This document shows positions 1 to 11,749 of a stretch of DNA of 64,000 nt, in pieces (within the stretch, counting starts at the first letter, position 1; every line of letters begins with the position of its first letter). The notes below the pieces were generated by a model, which made no database searches, had not been told where the DNA came from, and saw only the letters and a list, made by a program, of their open reading frames with translations. The DNA is from Elephas maximus indicus. Taxonomy: Eukaryota > Chordata > Mammalia > Proboscidea > Elephantidae. The stretch is taken from the NCBI RefSeq assembly GCF_024166365.1, contig NC_064820.1, positions 145,224,001 through 145,288,000 on the forward strand. The letters are read 5' to 3'. The position numbers were made by a program, and so were the translations under genes.

Positions 1-900
1 AAAAAATTTTTTTAATTTGTAAGCGGGATCGTTCCAGGTACAATAAAATACTGCTTTTCTGAATGCGGAAGAAGCTAGAAAATATTCTTTGCTTCTGGAA
101 TTATGAATTGGGTATCTGCAGCATAACCCCAAGAGTCACACTGCCAAAGAAATGCCCCATTTTCCCAAATTAGCAACTTTCTATGAGAAATAAAACTGTC
201 CATTTATTTGTATACTTATATTTGTATTTATTTTATTTATATAAAATCAGTGTTTGTAACACTTGGTCATATTGACATATAGTTGAAAATTGGGAAAAGC
301 AATGATCAGGTTTGCAACGATCTTAAAAAATCTGGTTATATCTTTATCCCAAATTGATTTGTTTCCTGTAAAAAGGCTGAATGAAAACTAAAATAGTAAA
401 CATAGTCAAGCAAATGGGCAGGAAATAAGATGAACAGCTCTGAATGGGTAAGATGCTCAGTTCTTCTCCCATGTGGCATTTGAAAAGGTTTGTCTTCTTT
501 CCTTTCCATCTTTAAATGGAATACATTCATCGTTCTCTTTTATTACTTCACATTTTCTACACATGTATTTTTTATAAGGGTAGTGATGCTAAGAACAAAA
601 GCATTAATCCATTGGTAGCTTGATGGGGGAAACTTAATTAAAGCTTTTAAGTTAGATCCATTTCTCAATACCCCACACTCTATGATGGGTTCTTTATTTC
701 ACTGGTATTTCCAAGGCCCTGGATCTGCCAATTAAGGAAAAAAAAAAAAAAAAGTCTAACTTTTGGTTATAGTTTGGTGCTATCACAATGGAGGAATAAC
801 AATTCTAGATGAGAACATAAATACCTTCTCTGTGAATGCCTAATTTTCTCCTTTAGTGCAACTATTGATCAGGAGTCTACTAGTAGACCTTTTTTATTGC
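1..900. other. AT-rich intergenic stretch, nothing recognised
   Basis: No coding signal and no repeat family I can name. There is an A-run near 738-753. The only open frame (336-530, minus, 64 codons) has no recognisable motif and is of a length expected by chance in AT-rich DNA. Confidence 0.5.
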
Positions 901-904
901 CTAC

Positions 905-2148
905 AGAAAAAAAAAGACAGCAATATATCGACAGGAAACTGCCAGAAATTCCGGCTGCTTTCAGAAGAGGATGTGGAACCAGGGATATCATTGCTGATGT
1001 CAGGTGGATACTGGCTGAAAGCAGAGAATACGAGAAGGATGTTTACCTGTGTTTTATTGACTATGCAAAGGCATTCGGCTGTGTGGATCATAACAAACTA
1101 TGGATAACACTGCGAAGAATGGGAATTCCAGAACACTTAATCGTGCTCATGAGGAACCTTTACATAGATCGAGAGGAGTTGTTTGGACAGAACAAGGGGA
1201 TACTGATTGGTTTAAAGTCAGGAAAGGTGTGCGTCAGGGTTGTTTTCTTTCACCATACCTATTCAATCTGTATGCTGAGCAAATAATCTGAGAAGACGGA
1301 CTATTTGAAGAAGAACGGGGCATCAGGATTGGAGGAAGACTCATTAACAACCTGTGTTATGCAGATGACACAACCTTGCTTGCTGAAAGTGAAGAGGACT
1401 TGAAGCACTTACTAATGATGCTCAAAGACCACAGCCTTCAGTATGGATTGCACCTCAACATAAAGAAAACAAAAATCCTCACAACTGGACCAATGAGCAA
1501 CATCATGATTAATGGAGAAAAGACTGAAGTTGTCAAGGATTTCATTTTACTTGGATCCACAATCAACACCCATGGAAGCAGCAGTCAAGAAATCAAACCA
1601 CGCATTGCATTGGGCAAATCTGCTGCAAAGGACCTCTTCAAAGAGACATCTTTGAAGAGCAAAGATGTCACCCTGAAGACTAAGGTGCACCTGACCCAAG
1701 CCATGGTATTTTCAATTTCATCATATGCATGTGAAAGCTGCACAGTGAATAAGGAAGACGGAAGAAGAGTGGACGCCTTTGAATTGTGGTGTTGGTGAAG
1801 AATATTGAATATACCATGGACTGCCAAAAGAACGAACAAATCTGTCTAGGAAGAAGTACAATCAGAACGCTCCTTAAAAGCAAGGATGGCGAGACTGCAT
1901 CTTACATACTTTGTACATGTTGTCAGGAGGGATCAGTCCCTGGAGAAGGACCTCATGCTTGGCAGAGTATAGGGTCAGCGGAAAAGAGGAAGAGCCTCAA
2001 TGAGGTGGATTGACAGAGTGGCTGCAACAATGAGCTCAAGCATAATGACGATTGTAAGGAAGGCTCAGGACCTGGCAATGTTTTGTTCTCTTGTGCATAG
2101 GGTCGCTATGAATCGGAACTGACTTGTTGGCACCTAACAACAACAACA
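905..2148 (+). mobile_element. RTE (BovB-like) LINE, 5'-truncated, reverse transcriptase to 3' end
   Basis: The element begins inside the reverse transcriptase domain and runs to a 3' end with ACAACAACA-type tail. Translation shows RT motif A as FIDYAKAFGCVDH (family form AFDCVDH, so the second Asp is Gly), a motif B region KGVRQGCFLSPYLFN, and an intact YADD at 1358-1369. Motif A is read from the frame open at 897-1286. Motifs B and C lie in another frame, so a 1-bp deletion occurred near 1177. A TGA at 1289-1291 interrupts the second frame, which then stays open to 1798. This is a dead retrotransposon, not a host gene. The family is known to drive its own cDNA synthesis on nicked target DNA. 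Confidence 0.92.
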
Positions 2149-3311
2149 CAGAGACAGCAACAGTGTATGAAGTCTTAAGACTCCCTGATCTGATATCTGA
2201 AGTTAGAATGACACCAGTATGTTCTCTTCTGACCCACGAGACAAAATGCATTTTCTCCTCTCCGATTTGCTCTACCTGTCACTCTAGTTACTGGATACAC
2301 TTGAGGCCTGGGGTCTAGGAGGTACATTTCTGAGACATTCAGAGTCAACTAGACAGTAGCAAAATATTGGACCCATTGTGGAGTCAAGATACCCAAGAAA
2401 GGATTTAGATTCCTTAATCTGTTCTCTTCTGTGGCACAAAGGAGATAAAACAGGCTTGGAGAAATTCCTTACAGACTATAACCAGATTGGCAAGGGACCA
2501 TCCTTTTAATCGTGGCTTTAGACTGAATCTCTTTTGGATGATCCAAAGGAAGATATTTAAAAATGACTTAATTAAACCCTGAATATGGTTTTGCTTTGTA
2601 TAAAGGTAGGCTTTTTGTTCAATCACAGTTGATGGCTTGGTTGTACTTGTCTCTCCAGTGGGACAGTTTCTCTCCATTCCTCAGCGAAGATTTAAGAGTT
2701 CCATCCACAGCAGTCACCATTTAGATACTATTGCTTTCATAAGAGTACTGCCATCTGGAATAGCACAAGATTATACAATTAGTAAAATTATGGCTAAAAT
2801 GTGCTCACCAAAATAAATGTACAACGATCTCGGGGATATGGCTTCCTTAATATGTTGAATGTCTTTGTCTGTCTGTAACTAAATATATATACAGTTGCTG
2901 AGGATCACCAATGGAATGAACAGATAGAGTTTAAAAAAAATATATGGGAGTGTTTACCTAGCTCACAGAAGGCAAAGGTGGCTAAATATTTGGTAGTTTT
3001 TTTTTTTTTAAGTCATTCTTCATGGAAACATTGCCCAAACTCTCAGACTTGGCCCCCCACTTGACCCGAAAGCCCCCCTCCCCCCTGCCAGTATATACCT
3101 CTAACTTAGACACTCACCTGTTGCATTGAGATGATCTGACAATAGGTTTGGTAACTTATGAATCTCTGTACTCCCAATTCCTAGCACTTTGTGAATTTTG
3201 TGTACTGCATGACTCTAGGGTATCCATTCACATTTATCATCTTAGATCTGTATATTTCTCACAACAGTGTTTAAGTGGATGGCAGTAAAGCATCTTGAGG
3301 AAAGCACGTTG
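2149..3311. other. Intergenic stretch without recognised genes
   Basis: I see no gene and no confidently named repeat. A T-run occurs near 3000-3010 and a C-rich low-complexity patch at about 3052-3088. The short open frames here carry no motif. Confidence 0.45.
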
Positions 3312-3857
3312 TTGTTGTTAGGTGCTGTTGAGTCAGTTCCAACTCATAGCTACCCTATGTACAACAGAACAAAACATTGCCTAGTCCTGCACCATCCTCA
3401 AAATCGTTGTAATGCTTGAGCCCATGGTTGCAGCCACTGTGTCAATCCATCTCGTTAAGGGTCTTCCTCTTTTTCACTGACCTTTGACTTTACCAAGCAT
3501 GATGTCTTTCTCCAGGGACTGGTCCCTCCTGATTACTTGTCCAAAGTATGTGAGATGTAGTCTTACCACCTTTGCTGCTAAGGAGCATTGTGGCTGTACT
3601 TCTTCCAAGACAGACTTGTTCATTCTTTTGGCAGTCCAAGGTATACTCAATGTTCTTCGCCAGCACCACAATTCAAAGGTGTCAGTTCTTCTTCAGTCTT
3701 CCTTACTCATTGTCCAGCTTTCCCATGTGTATGAGGGATTGCAAACTCCATGGCTTGGGTCAGGCACACTTTAGTGTGATATCTTTGCTTTTTAGCACTT
3801 TAAAGAGGTCTTTTGCAGCAGATTTGCCAAATGCAATGCACTGTTTAATTTTTTGTT
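3312..3857 (-). mobile_element. RTE LINE 3' part (first half of a split copy)
   Basis: The plus strand starts with GTTGTTGTTAGGTGCTGTTG, the complement of the RTE 3' terminus. The minus-strand translation MWCWRRTLSIPWTAKRMNKS (3474-3671) matches the C-terminal region after the RT domain. The copy is interrupted at about 3857 and resumes at about 4520. Confidence 0.9.
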
Positions 3858-4519
3858 TGTTTTCTTAGAACTTTTTTTACTTTTTTATTGTACTTTAGAT
3901 GAAGCTTTATAGAACAAACTAGTTTTTTATTAAACATTTAGTACACATTGTTTTATGACATTGGTTAACAACCCCACAACATGTCAACACTCTCCCATCT
4001 AAACGTTGGGTTCCCTATTACCAGCTTTCTTGTCCTGTTCTCTATTGTCAGCATTCCTGCCTCTAGTCCTTGCCCCAGGGCTGGTGTGCCCCTTTGGTCT
4101 CATTTTGTTTTATGGGCCTGTCCACTCTTTGGCTGAAGGGTGAACCTCAAGAATGACTTCATTACTGAGCTGAAAGGGTGTCGGGGGCCATACTCTTGGA
4201 GTTTCTCCAGCCTCTATCAGGCCATCAAATCTGGTCTTTCTTTTTGAGTTAGAATTTTGTTCTACATTTTCCTTCAGCTCTGTCTGGGACCCTCTATTGT
4301 GATCCCTGTCAGAGTAGTCAGTAGTGGTAGCCAGGCACCATCTAGTTGTACTGGGCTCACTCTGGTGGGGACCGTGGTAGATGTGGCCCATTAGTCCTTT
4401 GGACTAATCTTTCCATTGTATCTTTAGTTTTCTTCATTATTCCTTGCTCCCGAAGGGGTGAGACCAGTGGAGTATCCTAAATGGCCACTAACAGGCTTTT
4501 AGACCCCAGACGCTACTCA
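3858..4519 (-). mobile_element. L1-3'UTR-like retroposon inserted in the RTE copy
   Basis: This block interrupts the RTE exactly where the other RTE copies continue without a break. On the minus strand it ends with CAATAAAAAAG, a poly(A) signal plus A-rich end, so it reads like the 3' end of a retrotransposed transcript. The same sequence recurs at 12955-13401 and 17135-17487. The edges carry a diverged duplication of RTE sequence (around 3843-3857 and 4521-4538), consistent with a target-site duplication. I assign it to the 3' UTR of an afrotherian L1 by its form; the family name is an inference. Confidence 0.6.
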
Positions 4520-4703
4520 CATGTCATTTGATTTCTTAACTGCTGCTTCTATGGGTGTTGATTGTGGATCCAAGAAAAATGAAATCCTTGAGAACTTCAG
4601 TATTTTCTCTTTGTTTATCATGATGTTGCTTATTGTTCTTCTCGTGAGGATTTTTGTTTTCTTTATGTTAAGGCGTAATCCATACTGAAGGCTGTGGTGC
4701 ATT
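4520..4703 (-). mobile_element. RTE LINE fragment (second half of the split copy)
   Basis: It continues the RTE at 3312-3857. The minus strand translates as YGLRLNIKKTKILT, the segment between YADD and the C-terminus in the family. The truncation point is near 4703. Confidence 0.88.
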
Positions 4704-5589
4704 CTATTTATTAAAAGGTGGCACTTGGACTGGTGACAGGGCTGGTCTCTTGTTGCTGTATCCTTAGTGACAGTACAGAGCTTGATAATGTAACAAGAAA
4801 TTTAAACTAAAGGTCTGTAGAATAAATAAACAAATGGATATATTATGTGCTCAATAAGTGCTTTTCAAATCAAATTAAGGTTATTCAGTTTTTCATAGCA
4901 TTTCACATCTATAAAATCCTTCCAAATACCTCTTTCTGCAGTGGTTATATGTGTACATACCCATGTATAGTTTTCTGCACTTTTGAGTTTGGCTAAATGG
5001 AGCCATACATTGCCAAGCTTTGGCTCTTTTTTTCACCGTATTCATTTATCACATTCTCAGACCAACCAACCATATACAACAAAAGACCATAAATTGAACT
5101 GGCTTCAGGCATTGTTAAAAATTAGCCCAATTTGGCCTTGAGCTTTCCTGTTAAAATGTTGGTTTGTTAGAAGAACATCAATTGAGGTCCCCTTAGGCCC
5201 ATTAAAACTCGTGCTGTTTTAATTAGGTTCAGTCAACAGGATTGATTAGGAGTCAACAAGAGACCCTTTGGTAAAGTGAACTGCTGTCTTATTAAATTGT
5301 GTTATGTACTTAATAGTATAAACCTACATTTGTTAAAAAAAATTGTCACCCCTCATTGTAAACCAGTAAATTATATTTAATGAAAATACCATGGATATAA
5401 AAAGTACATGCTAAATATTGAATGGGCATGCATATATGATTACCAGAAAATAAACTTTCCTAATTACATGAAATTATTTTTTCATAGCAAATTAAAAAAG
5501 GGTAATATGGCATACTTTAAAAAAACTATGCTCTTATTCTTGCTGTCAGAAAGAAAATTATTTTTAATGTTTATTAGTTGTCTTAGTTA
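4704..5589. other. Intergenic stretch, nothing recognised
   Basis: AT-rich DNA. I see no gene and no repeat that I can name with confidence. Confidence 0.4.
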
Positions 5590-6060
5590 CAAAAGAAATA
5601 TATGGTTATTATGACAAAACACACACACATACACAAAAATGTTTAAAGGATTAAATAACCTTCCCACCTTTGACCTCCCTGAGATAACCAGTGTTAATAA
5701 CTTGGTGTATACCTTATACATTATTCTTACTTAAACTTAAACCCATGTACAGTTTTGTTTATAAAAGTGAGTTCCCACAGTACTTTTTTTTTTTTTTATC
5801 ACTTGTATTTTTCATTTATAAAAGAGAGAGCACTCAGGACAATGGGTAGAGATCTACCTCATTCTTTTCTATGGTTGCATTATATTCCATAGAATGACTA
5901 TAGCATAATTTACTCAACCATTTTCTTACTATTAAATATTCAGATTATTTATCACTGTGAACCATGATTCAATAAATATCCTCTATCCTTATATACTGGA
6001 GCTTTTTTTTTTTTTTTTTCCTATAAACACAAAAGTGGACTTTCTTGGTCAAAAAATACA
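5590..6060 (-). mobile_element. Old L1-like 3' region, tentative
   Basis: The plus strand contains phrases typical of the complement of L1M 3' regions, such as GGTTGCATTATATTCCAT followed by a poorly conserved block. There is a CA-rich patch near 5620 and T-runs near 5785 and 6004. No coding frame survives. Family and borders are uncertain. Confidence 0.4.
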
Positions 6061-6910
6061 CATTTAAGAATTTTTAAATACTCTGTAGAAATAATTTTTG
6101 GAAAGATTGTTTTTCTTAAATTCCTCAGATAAGTCTAGGTTATTTGAAAAGATCACCATTTTAAAGAGTTGTTTTTTAGAATAACATTTTATATATATAT
6201 AATTTTCATGATATGTTCTCTGTAAATCTATATGTACTGTTTTTCATAAGGAACTGAGTTACCTAGAGATAGCAACTCATGGTTTAGGTTGCATAAATTT
6301 TACCCAATCATGATGGTAATCATGATTTAGGTTACATAAATTTTATCCAAAAATTGTAAAAAATGAGGTTCAGGGTTCATGAAATTCAGAAAATGAATTA
6401 CAAAATAGTAAATGCTGTACCTGATTCCAGTACACTTTTACAGAGCTTGTCCATAATCATTATTAGCAAGTAGGTGGTTTCATGCTAAGGAATTCATTTG
6501 GCCTACCTCTGAATGTTACTTTCTGAGATAGATCTCTGTGACATTGAGGGGGAAAATGCATTGGTGGATTTTATAATAATCAAGCTAATTTTTTACATTA
6601 AATTAGTGTTTCTGAAAGTGTGGTACATTCACTTCTGGTGGTATGCAAAACAATTTAGTTGTAAGAACAGATTTCTAATTTTAATTATAGTAGAAAATTA
6701 TTTAAATATGAACTAGAAAAATATATAAGAATATCAACCCATATATATGTATATTATAGACACATGCACATACACTTTCATATATATGTACGTGTACATA
6801 TATATGCATAATATATATTTTGCTTAATAAAAGATTAAAGTCCTTATTTGTATTTAAGTTTAAAGAAGGTTACTAAAAATATTAATCACAGGTGATAAGT
6901 GTGTATTTAT
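6061..6910. other. AT-rich intergenic stretch
   Basis: Contains AT/TATG microsatellite-like sequence around 6720-6815 and no recognisable gene or named repeat. The stretch around 6240-6340 has two near copies of a motif with AATCATG and GGTT(A/G)CATAAATTTTA, a small local duplication. Confidence 0.4.
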
Positions 6911-6995
6911 TACTTCTTTTCAGTTAACAAATACTTATTGAGTATTTACCAGGGGCCAGATATTGTTCCAGGTGCTAGGGATAGAATGGTACCTT
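6911..6995 (+). mobile_element. L2/MIR-class ancient fragment
   Basis: The text AACAAATACTTATTGAGTAT followed by CCAGGTGCTAGGGATAG matches the conserved core shared by ancient mammalian L2/MIR repeats. Only the core survives. Orientation and exact family are tentative. Confidence 0.55.
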
Positions 6996-7164
6996 CAAGC
7001 TAGCAAAAATTGTGAAGCTGGTATACAAATGACTGAAGTTTGAGAAACACTCTATTAAAATACACACAGCCATAATTTCATTTTTAACTTTTGCTAGCTA
7101 TAGCTCTAGTTAGAGTATAGTAACTGATGCGATAGTCCATAAATGGTATATTGTCCCAATTACA

Positions 7165-7460
7165 ATAGAAGCTTATTTCTTACTGCTATAACAGGAATGG
7201 GCAGGGAGCACCAGGTTGGCAGGGCACCTTACTCCATGAAGTCTTTCAGGGAGTGGCTGGTGGAAGCCCTGCTGTATTTAGCATGTGATTTCAACCTAGC
7301 CCTGGGAGTTGCCTTCCTTCCTGGCATTGGTGAGAGGAAAAGAGTATGGCCCGTGAGCATGGGAGGTTTTTGTCATCCAGTCCTGGATCTGACACACATC
7401 TCTCTCCATTCACATTCCCTTGGTTAGACCTCAGTGAGAGGCCCGCAGCTAACTTTAAGA
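7165..7460. mobile_element. Unnamed old interspersed repeat, tentative
   Basis: The stretch has the feel of a known mammalian repeat: AAGCTTATTTCTTACTGC near its start and GACCTCAGTGAGAGGC near its end. I cannot name the family. The open frame at 7143-7427 (94 codons, plus) lies inside it and has no protein signature, so I do not call it a gene. Confidence 0.3.
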
Positions 7461-7755
7461 AGACTGGAGTAATTGGCTAGCTATGGACATGAGAAGAAAG
7501 GGAGCAGCCAGCAGCCTCAGCTACCAATGGGTAGTTAAATGTGAAGGTGATCCTGATAGTCCACCTCTCACCTTCCAAACCTGGGATACTTATAAAGGTA
7601 CACTTTGGGTTATGTATTAAGGAAATGTGCACTGTGGCTCGCTGTAGATAGGTTTTTTTGTGTGTGATAAACACAAAATTTATATTCCAAGGTATCTTAG
7701 GACCCTTAGCCCTTCTTTCCATAGCCAAATATCTTACATGATTCACACAATACTA

Positions 7756-7912
7756 AAAACCCATAAATCCGTTGCCATTGAGTTGATTCCAACTCATAGT
7801 GACCCTGCAGGACAAAGTAGAACTTCCCCATAGGGTTTCCAAGGAGCACCTGGTGGATTTGAACTGCCGAGCTTTTGGTTAGCAGCCAAACGGTTAACCA
7901 CTGCACCATCCA
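7756..7912 (-). mobile_element. AfroSINE-type SINE
   Basis: The plus strand runs from the complement of the SINE tail (CCGTTGCCATTGAGTTGATT) through CCCCATAGGGTTTCCAAGG to the complement of the tRNA-like head (GGTTAACCACTGCACCATCC). It is full length at about 157 bp. Confidence 0.88.
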
Positions 7913-7918
7913 CATGAT

Positions 7919-8435
7919 AGTACGGCCTTTTAATTAATATATATTCAATGTTTGTTGAACAAATTAATTAATGCTTTATTGAAGCCCCTCTTGACTTTTA
8001 TCTTTCTGCTACTACAACCATATTCTCATACTTACCTTGTAATCATCCATTTCTCTTCCCTTACCATTTAGGTGGACCATTATAATGGAAGGAAATAAGA
8101 TTTGTCAGTTAGCCTACTTTTGCTTGATTGATTTCCTGGGACTTAACCATTTCTATCGTACTAATTTTTCATTGCTGATTTAGTTTGTTTGCCAGTTTAT
8201 TTTTCGGAAATTGTTTCACTTGCTTTTGAAACTTTTCCTCTGAAAATTCGTTGTGGAATTAGAAATCAAGTGCTTTAGAGGTCTGTGGTCTCCCTTGACC
8301 TAGGGTTTAGGACCACATCTTTGTCTAGATGGTGGTTCTGACAATTGTCTGTAAGTTTGTATGTGAGTAAAAGCATGAATGTGTGGTAATGCTAGGAAAT
8401 AGCCCAAAACACCATCAGTTTTTTTTATTGCTCTT
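7919..8435. other. Intergenic stretch, nothing recognised
   Basis: No coding signal and no nameable repeat. It ends in a TTG-rich run that is the tail of the adjacent minus-strand RTE. Confidence 0.4.
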
Positions 8436-10266
8436 GTTGTTGTTGTTGTTAGGTACTGTTAAGCTGGTTCCAACTCATAGCGGCCCCATGCACAACAGAA
8501 TGAGACCGTGCCCAGTCCTGTTTCATCCTCACAATTGCTGCTATGCTTGAGCCCATTGTTGTAGCTACTGTGTCAATCCATCTCATTGAGGGTCTTCCTC
8601 TTTTTGTTGACCCTCTACTTTACCAATCATGGTATCCTTCTCCAGGGACTGATCCTTCCTGACAATATGTCCAAAGTACATGAGACACAGTCTTATCGTC
8701 CTTGCTTCCAAGGAGCGTTCTGGTTGTACTTCTCCCAAGACAGATTTTTTCATTCTTCTGGCAGTACATGGTAAATTCAATATTCTTCACCAACACCACA
8801 CTTCAAAGGCTTCAATTCTTCTTCAGTCTTCCTTATTTATTGTCCAGCTTTCGCATGTATGTGAGGCGATTGATAACACCATGGCTTGGGTCAGGTGTGC
8901 CTTAGTCCTCAAGACGGTATCTTTGATTTTTAACACTTTAAAGAGATCTCTTGCAGCAGTAAGCCCAATGCAGTGCATCTTTTGATTTCTTGACTGCTGC
9001 TTCCATGGGTGTTGACTGCGGATTCAAGTAAAATGCAATCCTTGACAACCTCAATCTTTTCTCTCTTTAACATAATGTTGCTTATTGGTCTAGTTGTGAG
9101 GATTTTTGTTTTCTTTATGGTGAGGTGTAATCCATATTGAAGGCTATAGTCTTTGATCTTCATCAGTAAGTGCTTCAAGTCCTCTTCACTTTAAGTAAGC
9201 AACTTCATGTCATCTGCATAATGCAGGTTGTTAATGAGTCTTCCTCCAATCTGGATGCGCTGTTCTTCATATAGTCCAGCTTCTCGGATTATTTGCTTAG
9301 CATACAGATTGAAATATGTGTGGTGAAAGGATACAGCCCTGATGCATACCTTTCCTGACTTTAAGCCATGCGATATCCCCTTGTTCTGTTTGTACGACTG
9401 CTTCTTGATCCATGTACAGATTCCTCATGAGCACAATTAAAGTGTTCCAGAATTTCCATTCTCCACAATGTCATCCATAATTTGTTATGATCCACACAGT
9501 TGAATGCTTTGCAAATCCAATAAAACACAGGTAAACATTTTCCTGGTATTCTCTGCTTTCAGCCAGGGTCCTTCTAACATCAGTAATGATATCCCTGGTC
9601 TACATCCTTTTCTAAATACAGCTTGAATTTCTGGCAGTTCCCTTTTGCAGCCACTCGAATGATCTTCACCAAAATTTTGCTTGCATGTGATATTAATGAT
9701 ATTGTTTGATAATTTCCACATTCACCTTTCTTGGGAGTAGGCATAAATACGGATCTCTTCAGTCAGTTGGCCAGGTAGCTGTTTTCCAAATTTCTTGGCA
9801 TAGACGAGTGAGCACTTCAGCACTGCATCCGTTTGTTGAAACATCTCAATTGATATTCCGTCAATTACTGGAGCCTTGTTTTTCACCAGTGCCTTCAGTG
9901 TAGCTTGGACTTCTTCTTTTAGTACTGTTGGTTCCTGATCACATGTTACCTCCTGAAATGGTTAAATGTCAACCAATTCTTTTTGGTATGGCAACTCTGT
10001 GTATTCCTTCCATCTTCTTTTGATGCTTCCTGTGTCATTTAATATTTTCCCCACAGAATCCTTCAGTATTGCAACTCAAGGCTTGAATTTTTCTTCAGTT
10101 CTTTCAGGTTGAGAAATGCTGAGTGCATTCTTCCCTTTTGGTTTTCTATCTCCAGGTCTTTGCACACGTCATCATAATACTTTATTTTGTCTTCTCAAGC
10201 TGCCCTTTGAAATCTTCCATTCAGCTCTTTTACTTTATCATTTTTTCCCTTTGCTTTAGCTGCTTG
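8436..10266 (-). mobile_element. RTE LINE, sense 3' part of a twin-primed insertion
   Basis: The element starts (3' end) with GTTGTTGTTGTTGTTAGG at the left edge and reads on the minus strand through the C-terminal region, an intact YADD (complement of GTCATCTGCATA near 9198-9210), RT motifs and up to the linker upstream of the RT (complement at 10170-10266). The frame is broken many times. At about 10266 the orientation flips: the endonuclease part of the same element follows on the plus strand. Confidence 0.92.
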
Positions 10267-11095
10267 ACGTTAATGATATCCTAGGCATTAGTGAGCTGAA
10301 ATGGGCTGGTATTGGTCATTTTGAATTGGACAATCATATGGTCTACTGTGCCGGGAATGACAACTTGAAGAGGAATGGTGTTGCATTCATCATGAAAAAG
10401 AACATTTCGTGATCTATCCTGAAGTACAATGCTGTCAGTAATAGTATAATATCCATATGCCTACAAGGGAGACCAGTTAATACAACTATTATTTAAATTT
10501 ACAAATCAACCACTAAGGCCAAAGATAAAGAAATAGAAGATTTTTACCCACTTCTACAGTCTGAAATTGATCAAACATGTAATCAGGATGCACTGATAAT
10601 TACTGGTAATTGGAATGTGATAGTTGGAAACAAAGAAGAAGGAATGGTAGTTGGAAAATATGGCCTTGGTGATAGAAACAATGCCTGAGATCTCATGATT
10701 GAATTTTGCAAGACCAATGACTTCATTGCAAATACCTTTTTTCTCCAACATAAATTATACACATGAACCTTGCCAGATGGAATACACAGGAATCTAATCT
10801 ACTACACCTGTGGAAAGAGACCATGGAAAAGCTCAATATCATTAGCCAGAATAAAGCCAGGGGCTGACTGCAGATCAGACCATCAATTACCCATATGCAA
10901 GTTCAAGTTGAAACTGAAGAAAATTTGAACAAGTCCATGAGAGCCAAATCTGACCTTGAGTATGTCTCACCTGAATTTAGAGACCATTTCAAGAATAGAT
11001 TTAACACTTTGAACACTAATGACCGAAGACCAGATGAGTTGTGGAATGACATCAAGGACATCATACATGAAGAAAGCAAGAGATCATTTAATGCT
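10267..11095 (+). mobile_element. RTE LINE, inverted 5' part (endonuclease domain)
   Basis: Plus-strand translation includes ISELKWAGIGHFELDNHMVY and later SPEFRDHFKNRFNTLNTNDR, the APE-type endonuclease and the segment after it. In element coordinates this piece lies immediately upstream of the minus-strand piece at 8436-10266, with only a short stretch missing between them. Its 5'-most end sits at the junction and its inner end at the outside, which is the order expected of twin priming. The open frame 10895-11107 is part of it. Confidence 0.88.
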
Positions 11096-11102
11096 ATAGT
11101 TG

Positions 11103-11185
11103 ATTAATAGTAGAAAGAATAAATAATTAGAAGTACATTCATTTAATGGATGTACTTCTAATTATTTATTCTTTCTACTATTAAT
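11103..11185. repeat. Perfect 36-bp inverted repeat with 11-base loop
   Basis: The left arm 11103-11138 (begins ATTAATAGTAGAAAGAATAA) and the right arm 11150-11185 (ends CTACTATTAAT) are exact reverse complements over 36 bases. The loop is TCATTTAATGG. The same ten bases TCATTTAATG occur at 11084-11093, just before the left arm. The structure abuts the outer end of the inverted RTE segment. See findings for interpretation. Confidence 0.97.
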
Positions 11186-11269
11186 GGACATTGGTTGGCT
11201 CCTGTGTTTTACAATTAGGAGCAGCACTCCCACAACTGAACCTCAATAATCCTCCTCTCAAGGATCCTT

Positions 11270-11478
11270 GGTGACACAGTGATTAAGCACTCGGCAGCTA
11301 ACCAAAAGGTTGGCTGTTTGAACCCACAAGCTGCTCCACAGGAGAAAGACTTGACAATCTGCTTCTGTAAAGATTATAGTATTGGAAACCTTATATAGCA
11401 GTTCTACTCTGTTCTACAGGGTCAGTATAAGTCAGAATTGACTCAACAGCAACGGGTTTGGTTTTTTGGGGTTTTAAT
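11270..11478 (+). mobile_element. AfroSINE-type SINE, long form
   Basis: The tRNA-like head reads GGTGACACAGTGATTAAGCA and the box-B region GGTTGGCTGTTTGAACCCAC. This subtype has an extra internal segment (GGAGAAAGACTTGAC, then CTGCTTCTGTAAAG) before the common 3' half. The tail reads GACTCAACAGCAACGGGTTT. Confidence 0.9.
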
Positions 11479-11749
11479 CCTTTTCTCTAATTACAGCTTC
11501 AATTCTTCTTGTTGGAGGTTCCCCAAATATCACAATTTGACTACTTGTCTCACGCTTCACTATGAAGTTTTTTTTATGGGAAAAATTCTTGCCAAGTGCC
11601 CTGAAATAGAAGGCCACTTTTTTCTGGCCTTGTGCAGTGGAGTCTGAAGAATAGAACTTCTATAAAGTAACTGTAGCCAAGGGTAACACATTATGGGATT
11701 TGCAAACCCAGTCCAGAGGAAAAGAGTGGATCATGGAAAGAACCATGCT
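11479..11749. other. Short unassigned stretch
   Basis: Nothing recognised; the open frame here (11438-11647, plus) begins inside the SINE tail and has no motif. Confidence 0.4.

Noticed and set aside
897..1798. Open frames with reverse transcriptase motifs as a possible host or domesticated gene
   Set aside because: They are pieces of an RTE LINE with a frameshift, a stop and a typical AAC-rich 3' end, with several equivalents elsewhere in the window.
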